Shown here: one piece after another, positions 13,344 through 20,205 of the stretch | Numbering within the stretch: the first letter of the stretch is position 1 | Layout of the letters: every line of letters begins with the position of its first letter | Source of the DNA: CAZKKF01 sp964553285 | GTDB taxonomy: Bacteria; Patescibacteriota; Minisyncoccia; Phycocordibacterales; Zambryskibacteraceae | Direction: 5' to 3' | NCBI GenBank assembly: GCA_964553285.1 | Contig: CAZKKF010000010.1 | Location: forward strand, 1-29,965 | DNA: 29,965 bases | Made by a program: the position numbers and the translations under genes | Notes under the pieces: model-generated | Databases searched by the model: none | What the model saw: the letters and a program-made list of their open reading frames with translations, nothing else | Told to the model about the DNA's origin: nothing

Positions 13344-15494
13344 ATGTCAAAAGATGCACTGAAGACCGTAATTTGGGGGGGTATCCTGCTCCTGCCTTTT
13401 ATCCCGTTTCTGGTTTCTTCCTCGACTCTTTTTCCGTTTATAGTGGGCAAGAACCTTGCCTTCAGGCTTATTACAGCGATCGTCTTTGGCGCCTGGGCCC
13501 TGCTTGCTCTTGAAGACAGCTCTTACCGCCCCAAGAAGTCGGCCATTTTGTGGCTGGGAGGCGCTTTCGTCTTGTCTATCGGCGTATCCACTTTGCTCTC
13601 TCCAAACATATTGAAGAGCTTCTGGTCAAACTTTGAGCGTATGGAAGGGTTTGTAACAGTGCTGTTTTTGGGGGTGCTGTTTTTGGCCATGTCTTCCTTT
13701 ATGCAGAAAGCTTCCGACTGGGCGCGCTTTTTTGCCGTCAATGTGTGGGCCTCTGTGGCGGTGTGCATATATGCCATATCGGAGCTTGAAGGTCCGATAA
13801 GCGAAGGGGGAAGACTTGCCGGCTCCTTTGGCAATGCCATTTATCTGGCAGTGTACCTTATGTTTGCTTTCTTTTTTGCCCTCTACCTCCTGGCGCACAC
13901 TTCGCACAAATGGAAGCGCTTCATGTACGGAGGTGTCATGCTTTTGCAATTTGTCATTATCTACTACACCGCTACAAGGGGAGTGATGCTAGGTCTTCTG
14001 GTGGGGCTTCTGGTCTCTTCTTTTGTGCTTATGGTGCGCGGCACCGCAAAGACTAGGCGCCTGGCGGCGGCCTTGGGCGTTGCCATACTTCTTGCCGGAG
14101 CGGGGTTTGTGGCCATAAGAGACACTGCTTTTGTGCGCGAGAGCCCTGTGCTTGCGCGCTTCGCCTCTCTTTCGCCGAGCGAAATAAAAAGCCAGGGCAG
14201 ATACTTCATCTGGCCCATGGCCATAAAGGGTGTCGCCGAAAAGCCTCTGCTTGGCTGGGGGCCGGAGAGCTTCAACTATGTTTTCAACACGCATTATGAT
14301 TCGCGCGCATACGATCACGAGGCTTGGTTTGACCGCGCTCACAACCTCTTTTTGGAATGGTTTGTGGCGGGCGGCATCATAGGCGGCACTCTTTTCCTGG
14401 CACTGTGCCTGGCCTCTTTGTGGAAAGCTTTTCGCATGCATGAAGCGGAATCCAAAGATGAGCCAAAGCTCTCCGGCGTTTCTTCGGCCATTGTTGTCGG
14501 AGCGCTTTCCGGCTACTTCTTCCAGGGGCTTTTCGTTTTTGACAATATCATGGCTTCGGTCTTGTTTGTCTCCCTGCTCGCTTTCGTGCACTCTTTTGCC
14601 GGCCAGCCGATGGAGAAGCTTGATAAATGGAAGCCTTCGGCCTCTCTGCGCCGCGTGCTCTCTGCCGCTTTGATAATCGTGCTGGTGTTCACTTCCTACT
14701 TCTCCGTCTGGAAGCCTTTGCGCGCAGGCCAGATGCTCATTGACGGCATGAAGGCGGGGCAGTTGGGTGCTCACGCCGAGGCGCTAAATAGCTTTGAGAA
14801 GGCTTTGGGCAAAAGCGCCGTGGCCAGAGCCGAAGTGAGGGAGCAATTGGTGGCATCACACGCCATTTTCTCCGGCGCGGACGGCGAGACGAGGGAGCGT
14901 TATCGCAGTCTCGTGCGCCGCGAGCTTGAAGCGCAGATTGCAAAAACTCCGGATGATGCCAGATACGTCATTCTCTATGCTTTCTTTTTGCGCAATGCCG
15001 GTCTCAATGATGAAGCTCTGGATCTTCTTGCAAGGGCGCGCGAACTTACTCCGGGCAAGCAGGCGGTGCTTTTTGAAATGGCCCAGATAAATCTCTCCAT
15101 GGGCAGGAATGCGGAAGCCGTAAGCGCCGCCAGGGAAGCACTGGAGCTCGAGCCGTCTTATGATGAGGCAAAGAGCGTGCTCGGGCTGGTGGAATATTAT
15201 GCCGGCGACAGAGCCGCCGCGGAGCGCGTTTGGAGCACCCGCGCGGAAGAAAAACACGCAAACGACGACAGGGTGATAGAAGCCTATCGTTCCGGCGGCG
15301 AGTGGGGCAAGATAATAAATCTTTTGCAGAAGAGGGTTGAGATTTGGCCGGACGAGATAGCCTCTCATGCCTCTTTGGCCGCAGGGTACCTGGAGGCGGG
15401 CAGGCGAGCCGATGCTATAGCCGTGATGCGCATTGTTGCGGAGCGTTTTCCCGAGCACAGGCAAAGCGCCTTGCAGTACATAGATAATATGTAG
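13344..15494 (+). CDS. O-antigen ligase/polymerase (Wzy_C) with C-terminal TPR repeats
   Basis: 716 residues. The N-terminal ~450 residues hold about 12 membrane segments and a large extracellular loop containing 'GRYFIWPMAIKGVAEKPLLGWGPESFNYVFNTHYD' and 'WFDRAHNLFLEWFVAGGIIG', the Wzy_C/WaaL signature with the H-N-x3-E-like 'AHNLFLEW'. The C-terminal part (about 465-716) is soluble and helical, with TPR units such as 'NDEALDLLARARELTPGKQAVLFEMAQINLSMGRNAEAVSAAREALELEPS'. The enzyme joins glycan to a carrier or to protein; in CPR bacteria the acceptor is unknown. A protein-glycosylation ligase is a possible alternative, since similar Wzy_C-TPR proteins act as such. No Shine-Dalgarno is present. 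Confidence 0.9.
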   Translation: MSKDALKTVIWGGILLLPFIPFLVSSSTLFPFIVGKNLAFRLITAIVFGAWALLALEDSSYRPKKSAILWLGGAFVLSIGVSTLLSPNILKSFWSNFERMEGFVTVLFLGVLFLAMSSFMQKASDWARFFAVNVWASVAVCIYAISELEGPISEGGRLAGSFGNAIYLAVYLMFAFFFALYLLAHTSHKWKRFMYGGVMLLQFVIIYYTATRGVMLGLLVGLLVSSFVLMVRGTAKTRRLAAALGVAILLAGAGFVAIRDTAFVRESPVLARFASLSPSEIKSQGRYFIWPMAIKGVAEKPLLGWGPESFNYVFNTHYDSRAYDHEAWFDRAHNLFLEWFVAGGIIGGTLFLALCLASLWKAFRMHEAESKDEPKLSGVSSAIVVGALSGYFFQGLFVFDNIMASVLFVSLLAFVHSFAGQPMEKLDKWKPSASLRRVLSAALIIVLVFTSYFSVWKPLRAGQMLIDGMKAGQLGAHAEALNSFEKALGKSAVARAEVREQLVASHAIFSGADGETRERYRSLVRRELEAQIAKTPDDARYVILYAFFLRNAGLNDEALDLLARARELTPGKQAVLFEMAQINLSMGRNAEAVSAAREALELEPSYDEAKSVLGLVEYYAGDRAAAERVWSTRAEEKHANDDRVIEAYRSGGEWGKIINLLQKRVEIWPDEIASHASLAAGYLEAGRRADAIAVMRIVAERFPEHRQSALQYIDNM

Positions 15495-15519
15495 CTTTTT
15501 AGGGCTATTTTTTGACCGC

Positions 15520-15548
15520 TTGACTTTTTTGGCCCGTGGGTATATAAT
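15520..15548 (+). promoter_or_regulatory. Strong promoter of a very short transcript
   Basis: TTGACT (15520-15525), a 17-bp spacer and TATAAT (15543-15548), the best promoter in the window. It is followed within 75 bp by a terminator. Confidence 0.85.
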
Positions 15549-15555
15549 GGAGAGA

Positions 15556-15600
15556 GTGGGTGCTCATGGAGGGCATTCAAACGAACGAATATCTGCATAA
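15556..15600 (+). CDS. Possible 14-residue leaderless micro-ORF
   Basis: GTG at 15556, seven nt after TATAAT, opens a frame MGAHGGHSNERISA that stops with TAA immediately before the terminator hairpin. The geometry equals that of the leaderless GTG gene at 25131. It is too short for compositional support, so the coding status is a hypothesis. Confidence 0.3.
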   Translation: MGAHGGHSNERISA

Positions 15601-15602
15601 GG

Positions 15603-15623
15603 GCCGCCTTCGGGCGGCTTTTA
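15603..15623 (+). terminator. Terminator of the short transcript
   Basis: A 6-bp GC stem (15603-15608 with 15613-15618), TTCG tetraloop and TTTT. It may also end read-through from the O-antigen ligase gene. Confidence 0.85.
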
Positions 15624-15657
15624 TGTTTGTCATTTTTCGGACTCGGCTTTTATGCAA

Positions 15658-15697
15658 AAGAAAACACTCCCCGGAAAATTCCGGAGAGTGTTTTCTT
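15658..15697 (-). terminator. Terminator of the Lys/Ala-rich peptide gene
   Basis: A 12-bp outer stem (15658-15669 with 15686-15697) with an inner GGAA/TTCC pairing. On the minus strand it lies 9 nt after the stop codon of the peptide gene and its 3' arm is T-rich; it could also work on the plus strand. Confidence 0.8.
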
Positions 15698-15706
15698 GAA
15701 GGAAGA

Positions 15707-15817
15707 CTATCGGCGTCTCTTAGCTGCTTTCTTCTTTTTTGCAGGCTTGCGAGCCTTGGAAGCCTTCTTCTTTTTTGCAACCTTTTTCTTGGTTGCTTTT
15801 CTTTTCTTTGCTGCCAT
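15707..15817 (-). CDS. 36-residue Lys/Ala-rich basic peptide (histone H1-like)
   Basis: The frame encodes MAAKKRKATKKKVAKKKK, then ASKARKPAKKKKAAKRRR. More than half of the residues are Lys or Arg and most of the rest are Ala, with no acidic or aromatic residue. The composition matches histone H1 C-terminal tails and the basic tails of some bacterial nucleoid proteins, so DNA or RNA binding is the natural guess. It is below the usual gene-finding length. Support: an ATG, a stop nine nt before a strong terminator, and synonymous AAA/AAG mixing typical of a translated gene. A perfect 12-bp palindrome CGCGGTACCGCG (15828-15839) lies 10 bp upstream of the start. It may be a fragment of a longer ancestral protein. 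Confidence 0.6.
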   Translation of the reverse strand: MAAKKRKATKKKVAKKKKASKARKPAKKKKAAKRRR

Positions 15818-15960
15818 CGTATTGTGTCGCGGTACCGCGAACAATTATTTGATTAAATTAATCTGTTTTACTTTTGTCAGTGGAACAAAATATAAAACAT
15901 TCCGACCTACTAATAATTGTGTAGCAAAAAAAAATTTTTGCACGAGCTTTGCAAAGTAGT

Positions 15961-15969
15961 TGTGGATAA
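15961..15969 (-). promoter_or_regulatory. DnaA box
   Basis: TGTGGATAA is the exact reverse complement of the consensus TTATCCACA, inside the most AT-rich part of the window. A single box is weak evidence for an origin. Confidence 0.5.
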
Positions 15970-16124
15970 CTCAAGCGTTTATTTTTTTGCAAAAAAACTT
16001 TTTGAAAAATGTTTTTGCAATTTTTATTTTGTTTTTGCAGGCAATGCGTGTCTCCAAACTTTTTATAAAATTGTTTTCCAAACAAAGATGGGAAAATATC
16101 GGGCGTCTTGAATGTTGTGATCGG

Positions 16125-16209
16125 GCAAGGCCGGCGAGGCGGGCTCCAAACGAATATCTTTATTTGTGAGTGCGTCGCCGGCCGTGTCCGCGCGCAACCT
16201 CGGCCTTGC
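16125..16209 (+). repeat. Two mutually exclusive GC-rich helices
   Basis: 16125-16133 (gcaaggccg) can pair with 16201-16209, and 16129-16137 (ggccggcga) can pair with 16175-16183. The left arms overlap by five bases, so the helices compete. The element lies upstream of the secA -10 box, so it is not part of the predicted secA mRNA. Confidence 0.55.
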
Positions 16210-16296
16210 ATTTAGTATAGAAAAATAAAATCTATGGGGCAATCTCTCTTTCCGGATGGCCCTGCTTTGGGCAGGGCAAAGAGGCCTAAAATCTGC

Positions 16297-16302
16297 TATA
16301 CT
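16297..16302 (+). promoter_or_regulatory. -10 box of secA
   Basis: TATACT 11 nt before the ATG at 16314, predicting a leader of about 5 nt without a Shine-Dalgarno. Confidence 0.6.
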
Positions 16303-16313
16303 GCCCACCACTT

Positions 16314-18797
16314 ATGTCGTTTTTGAAGGCTATTTTTGGGGACGAGAGCGAAAAGGCTATAAAGCGCCTGAAGCCTCGCGTAGAGGAGATAAATGCTCTG
16401 GAGGAAGGGTTTGCCGCTCTTTCCGATGAGGCCCTGAAGGGGAAGACTTTGGAGTTTAAGGAGCGCCTGGCGCAGGGCGCGAGCATGAGTGATATTTTGC
16501 CGGAGGCTTTTTCTGCCGTGCGGGAAGCGGCGCGCCGCACTCTTAAGCAGAGGCACTTTGATGTGCAGCTTTTGGGAGGAATGGTAATGCACACGGGCGG
16601 TATCGCCGAGATGCGCACAGGAGAAGGAAAGACGCTGGTTGCAACCTTGCCCGCTTATCTCAATGCGCTGTCGGGCAATGGCGTGCATGTTGTGACGGTC
16701 AACGACTACCTGGCAAGCAGAGATGCGGTGTGGATGGGACAGATATATTCTGCTTTGGGACTTACGGTGGGAGTCCTGAACAGTCAGGCTTCTTATATAT
16801 ATGATCCGGAACCTGTGGCGGCGGGAGAGAGCGTGGAAGATGAAGACAAAGAGCGCGACACAAAAGGAGGCTTTCATGTGGTGCATGAGTTTTTGCGCCC
16901 GGCTTCGCGCGAGGAAGCCTACAGGGCGGATATTACTTACGGCACAAACAGCGAATTCGGCTTTGATTATCTGCGCGACAACCTGGAGTACGACCAGTCG
17001 CGCCTGCGCCAGCGCGGACATGCTTTTGCCATTGTGGACGAGATAGACTCTATCCTTATAGATGAGGCCAGAACCCCGCTCATAATATCCGCTCCGGTGG
17101 GGGATTCGGAAAATCTCTATGCCGTCTTTTCCGGCATCGCTTCGCGGCTCAAAGAAGGCGATGATTACAGCGTGGACGAAAAGCTCAAGGCTATTACTTT
17201 GCTTGATGGCGGTATCGCCAAGGCAGAGAGCGCTCTCGGGGTAGACAATATATATACGGAAAAAGGCATCAAATACGTGCACCATCTGGAGACTGCCGTT
17301 AAGGCCAAGGCTTTGTATAAGAGAGACAAGGCTTATGTGGTCAAAGACGGGCAGGTCATAATAGTGGATGAGTTTACCGGACGCCTTCAGCCCGGCAGGA
17401 GATGGTCCGAGGGCTTGCACCAGGCGGTTGAAGCCAAGGAGGGTGTGCGCGTGCAGGAGGAATCCCGCACCTATGCTTCCATCACCTACCAAAATTATTT
17501 TCGCATGTACGAAAAACTGTCCGGTATGACGGGCACCGCCGCTACTTCGGCGGAGGAGTTTGCCAAAGTGTACGGACTTGAGACAGTTTCCATACCGCCA
17601 AACAAGCCGCCGTTGAGAAACGACAAGAACGATCTCATATTCCAGACGGAAGCGGGGAAGTTCAAAGCCCTTGCCCGCCGTGTTAAAGAGCTAAATGATA
17701 AAGGCACGCCGGTTCTTATCGGTACGGCATCAATTGAGAAAAACGAACTTCTCTCGGCGCACCTCAAGGCTCAGGGTGTGAAGCACGAAGTATTGAATGC
17801 CAAGAATCACGAGAGGGAAGGAGAGATAATCGCCCAGGCAGGCCGCAAGGGGGCGGTAACCATTGCCACCAACATGGCGGGCCGCGGCGTTGACATAAAG
17901 CTTGGCGGCAACCCGAATACGCCGGAGACTTATGAGGAGATAAAATCCTTGGGCGGATTGTGTGTCATTGGTACCGAGAGGCACGAGGCAAGGCGCATAG
18001 ACAACCAGCTTCGCGGCCGCTCCGGCAGGCAGGGTGATCCCGGAGAGACGCAGTTTTTTGTTTCTCTGGGAGATGACCTAATGCGGGTTTTTGCTTCCGA
18101 TTCGGTAAAAAATATGATGGGCAGGCTTGGCATTGCCGAAGACGAGCCCATAGAAAACCGCTTCATTACCTCTTCTCTTGAAAAAGCCCAGGAGAGGATA
18201 GAAGGAATGCACTTTGATGCCCGCAAGCATGTTTTGGAATTTGATAATGTGCTTAACTTTCAGAGAAAGACAATATACGAGAGGCGCCGCCGCATGCTGC
18301 TTGGAAGCAAAGAAGACGTGCGCGGCTACCTCAATGAAATCGCCCAGGGCGACGAAGAAATCGCGGCTGTCATATCCAAAAAAGAGAAGGAGCTCGGGGA
18401 CGCTTTTTTTGCCGCTGTCAGGCAGATTGTTTTGCAGACCATAGACCTGTTTTGGGTTGAACATTTGGAAACCATGGAGTATGCGCGCGGATCGGTGAAC
18501 CTTCGCGCTTACGGCCAGAGGGAGCCGCTGGTTGAATACAAGAGAGAAGGCCTGAGGCTTTTCAAGGAAATGGAAGCTTCCATACAGGAGAGAATACTTT
18601 CTCTCATTCCAAACATAGCTATTGAGCAGAGGAGGGAAGGGCAGGCAAAGCCCGCGTCTATCATAGCCAATCTGGCAAGTTATAAAGATATTGGCCGCAA
18701 TGATCCTTGCCCTTGCGGCGCGGTAAATCCGGAAACCGGCAAGCCTTATAAATACAAGCAGTGCGGTCTTATAAACGCCCCTCACCACAAGGGCTAG
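16314..18797 (+). CDS. secA: Preprotein translocase ATPase SecA
   Basis: 827 residues. SecA drives unfolded preproteins through SecYEG using ATP at the cytoplasmic membrane. Visible features: MRTGEGKT Walker A (100-107), 'VVTVNDYLASRD', 'TYGTNSEFGFDYLRDN', DEIDSILIDEARTPLIIS (242-259), the preprotein-binding region, 'SGMTGTA', 'TNMAGRGVDIKLGG', 'GLCVIGTERHEARRIDNQLRGRSGRQGDPG' and 'WVEHLETMEYARGSVNLRAYGQREPLVEYKREG'. An extra loop (about 163-199) is inserted in nucleotide-binding domain 1. The C-terminal zinc tail is unusual: CPCG (799-802) is followed by a longer spacer and a single Cys (KQCGL) instead of the CxCx8C(H/C) of E. coli; the terminal HH might substitute. The exported surface proteins at 26-30 kb are its likely clients. 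Confidence 0.98.
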   Translation: MSFLKAIFGDESEKAIKRLKPRVEEINALEEGFAALSDEALKGKTLEFKERLAQGASMSDILPEAFSAVREAARRTLKQRHFDVQLLGGMVMHTGGIAEMRTGEGKTLVATLPAYLNALSGNGVHVVTVNDYLASRDAVWMGQIYSALGLTVGVLNSQASYIYDPEPVAAGESVEDEDKERDTKGGFHVVHEFLRPASREEAYRADITYGTNSEFGFDYLRDNLEYDQSRLRQRGHAFAIVDEIDSILIDEARTPLIISAPVGDSENLYAVFSGIASRLKEGDDYSVDEKLKAITLLDGGIAKAESALGVDNIYTEKGIKYVHHLETAVKAKALYKRDKAYVVKDGQVIIVDEFTGRLQPGRRWSEGLHQAVEAKEGVRVQEESRTYASITYQNYFRMYEKLSGMTGTAATSAEEFAKVYGLETVSIPPNKPPLRNDKNDLIFQTEAGKFKALARRVKELNDKGTPVLIGTASIEKNELLSAHLKAQGVKHEVLNAKNHEREGEIIAQAGRKGAVTIATNMAGRGVDIKLGGNPNTPETYEEIKSLGGLCVIGTERHEARRIDNQLRGRSGRQGDPGETQFFVSLGDDLMRVFASDSVKNMMGRLGIAEDEPIENRFITSSLEKAQERIEGMHFDARKHVLEFDNVLNFQRKTIYERRRRMLLGSKEDVRGYLNEIAQGDEEIAAVISKKEKELGDAFFAAVRQIVLQTIDLFWVEHLETMEYARGSVNLRAYGQREPLVEYKREGLRLFKEMEASIQERILSLIPNIAIEQRREGQAKPASIIANLASYKDIGRNDPCPCGAVNPETGKPYKYKQCGLINAPHHKG

Positions 18798-18816
18798 GGC
18801 GAAAGGAGGGCGGTTG

Positions 18817-18845
18817 TTGAACCCTATTTGGTGCGGGTGTATACT
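18817..18845 (+). promoter_or_regulatory. Promoter of the GC-rich hypothetical gene
   Basis: TTGAAC (18817-18822), a 17-bp spacer and TATACT (18840-18845). Start near 18852, leader about 43 nt to ATG 18895. Confidence 0.6.
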
Positions 18846-18894
18846 GCTTTTCGGCAGTGCGCAGTTCCTTTTCATCCTTCAACCCCACCCCGCA

Positions 18895-19482
18895 ATGACC
18901 GTTTGCATCCCGCCAGTGAGTTACCGGAAGGTGCCCCGGGCAGGCCGAAGCGTCCGCAGTGACAGGGTCCCCAAGGCCGCTTCACAGCAGCGTACCAAAA
19001 GCAATGGCCGGAGGTTTGAGAGGGCCGTTTTCGGCTTCTCTCGCTACCAGCTTGGCCAGCGGTACGTCAAGTGGGTCAACGCCGGCAGGCCCAGAGTTCG
19101 GGGAAGCACCAGGGCGCAGCTTGCCTGGCTCGCCCGCAACCAGCCCAGCCACTACAACCCGTTCGCCCCGACCCCCGGCTTTGCGGCGAGCCGCCTGCAG
19201 AGGAGGCTTGCCAAGTCCCTGGGCGTGGCGTGCGATACCGTGGCCGTTTTCGTTGCCATGGGAACCTATCTGGACTATGCGTCCGGATGGGACATCGTCG
19301 TAGTGCAGTACAAGAGCGGCGAGCCGTATGCCATGGCCACCATCGACCTCACCGTGCGCGAGGAAAAGCCCTATCGGGCGGATTTCCTCCTCACCCGCAG
19401 TCTGTGCGATGAGGAAGTGGCTTTCCGTGATTTCGCGGTTTCCGTGGCGGCGTTTCTCCGCCGCGATGGCAGGATCAGTTGA
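18895..19482 (+). CDS. Hypothetical protein, GC-rich
   Basis: 195 residues from the first ATG. An in-frame TTG at 18814, preceded by AGGAGG (18805-18810), would add 27 hydrophobic residues, but it overlaps the -35 box of a better promoter. The first ~70 residues are very basic (Arg/Lys/Ser-rich). The rest looks globular, with 'YQLGQRYVKWVNAGRP', 'FAASRLQRRLAKSLGVACDTVAVFVAMGTYLDYASGWDIVVVQYKSGEPYAMATIDLTV' and 'RADFLLTRSLCDEEVAFRDFAVSVAAFL'. No family is recognised. It is richer in GC than neighbours and has no ATA isoleucine codon, suggesting foreign origin. Its own promoter and a downstream hairpin make it a single-gene unit inserted between secA and the DedA-like gene. Confidence 0.65.
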   Translation: MTVCIPPVSYRKVPRAGRSVRSDRVPKAASQQRTKSNGRRFERAVFGFSRYQLGQRYVKWVNAGRPRVRGSTRAQLAWLARNQPSHYNPFAPTPGFAASRLQRRLAKSLGVACDTVAVFVAMGTYLDYASGWDIVVVQYKSGEPYAMATIDLTVREEKPYRADFLLTRSLCDEEVAFRDFAVSVAAFLRRDGRIS

Positions 19483-19494
19483 GGGATTTTTAAG

Positions 19495-19531
19495 AACAGC
19501 CCCGCACGCGAGCAAGCGTTGCGGGGCTGTT
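19495..19531 (+). terminator. Hairpin after the GC-rich gene, probable terminator
   Basis: A 12-bp stem (19495-19506 with 19520-19531). No long T run follows, so termination efficiency is uncertain. Confidence 0.55.
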
Positions 19532-19532
19532 G

Positions 19533-19538
19533 TACTAT
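19533..19538 (+). promoter_or_regulatory. -10 box that decides the DedA-like start
   Basis: TACTAT is directly followed by an ATG at 19539 and by a second ATG at 19545. With initiation six nt after the box, 19545 would be the 5' end of the mRNA, so it is taken as a leaderless start. Confidence 0.5.
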
Positions 19539-19544
19539 ATGGGT

Positions 19545-20186
19545 ATGATAGATACGGCTTTTATATTTTTGGAATCCCTGATAGTGCGCTTCGGCTCGCT
19601 TGGTATTTTTCTTGCTTCCATAATAGAAGAAGTGATAGCTCCCATCCCTTCGGCCGGAGTCATGCTTCTTGCCGGTTCGGCGCTTCTCTCCGAGGGCTTT
19701 CATCCTTTTTTTGATCTGCTATTGAGGGTAGCTGTTCCCATTGCTTTGGGTATTGCCGTGGGGTCTCTGGCGGTTTTCTTTCTTTCCAGAAAATTCGGAG
19801 ACGCTTTCATTCGCCGCTTCGGGCCTTTTCTTGGCATATCAATGTCCGACCTGGAAAAGATGCGGGGGATGCTTAGCCGCGGTATCGGCGATGAGATAGC
19901 CTTGGTGGTGTTGAGATTTGTGCCCTTCGTACCAAGCGTGGTGATAGCCGCTTTTTTTGGGCTTGTTCGCATGCCCACCCTGAGATATCTCATCCTTTCT
20001 TTTTTGGGCTCTTTGGTCAGGGCTTGTTTTTTGGTGTACGTCGGGTTTATGGCAGGAGAACTTTACAACACGTATGCCGGGGCCATTGCCCGCGTTGAGA
20101 ACACGGTTTTTGCCATAATGATTATTACGGCGTCCGTCTTTCTCGTCTGGCGCATCCTGAAGTATCGCGGGAGGAGCGTGTTATAA
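19545..20186 (+). CDS. DedA/VTT-domain membrane protein
   Basis: 213 residues. The VTT (SNARE-associated/DedA) pattern is present: 'LGIFLASIIEEVIAPIPSAGVMLLAGSAL' near the N-terminus (with E and P conserved before the re-entrant loop), 'GSLAVFFLSRKFGDAFIRRFG' and 'ALVVLRFVPFVPSVVIAAFFGLVRMPTLRYLI', the latter carrying the conserved Arg and Phe-Val-Pro. DedA proteins act in membrane homeostasis, and several members flip lipid carriers (undecaprenyl phosphate or phosphatidylethanolamine). A carrier-recycling role would fit the glycan genes nearby but is unproven. Its stop codon lies inside the -10 box of the next gene. Confidence 0.85.
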   Translation: MIDTAFIFLESLIVRFGSLGIFLASIIEEVIAPIPSAGVMLLAGSALLSEGFHPFFDLLLRVAVPIALGIAVGSLAVFFLSRKFGDAFIRRFGPFLGISMSDLEKMRGMLSRGIGDEIALVVLRFVPFVPSVVIAAFFGLVRMPTLRYLILSFLGSLVRACFLVYVGFMAGELYNTYAGAIARVENTVFAIMIITASVFLVWRILKYRGRSVL

Positions 20187-20187
20187 T
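20182..20187 (+). promoter_or_regulatory. -10 box of the AI-2E-like gene, overlapping a stop codon
   Basis: TATAAT includes the TAA stop of the DedA-like gene (20184-20186). Transcription near 20194 leaves about 11 nt before ATG 20206 and excludes the GTG at 20188. Confidence 0.6.
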
Positions 20188-20205
20188 GTGTTTCCGGATT
20201 ATTCT

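Larger units (their letters stand above)
15555..15623 (+). ncRNA. Candidate small RNA or micro-mRNA
   Basis: A consensus promoter and a UUCG-capped terminator bracket about 69 nt that contain no annotated gene. The RNA could be a regulator. It could also be a mRNA for the 14-codon ORF at 15556-15600. No known RNA family is recognised. Confidence 0.45.
15818..16313. other. 496-bp AT-rich intergenic region
   Basis: No convincing gene. From the left it holds a 12-bp palindrome (15828-15839), a very AT-rich stretch (about 15840-16110) with four copies of TTTTTGCA, one perfect DnaA box (15961-15969, minus orientation), the competing GC-rich inverted repeats at 16125-16209, a 7-bp hairpin (16259-16277) and the secA -10 box. 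Confidence 0.7.

Noticed and set aside
14000..14770. Long minus-strand ORFs inside the O-antigen ligase and inside secA (16296-17492)
   Set aside because: They are shadows of strongly supported plus-strand genes, with low-complexity or His/Arg-rich translations and no motifs.
15560..15856. 98-residue plus-strand ORF
   Set aside because: It runs through two terminators and is antisense to the Lys/Ala peptide gene; its Leu/Phe/Cys-rich sequence mirrors the Lys codons of the other strand.
18814..18894. TTG-started N-terminal extension of the GC-rich gene, with AGGAGG upstream
   Set aside because: It overlaps a better promoter (TTGAAC-17-TATACT) and would need Shine-Dalgarno pairing that this 16S tail cannot provide; kept only as an alternative.
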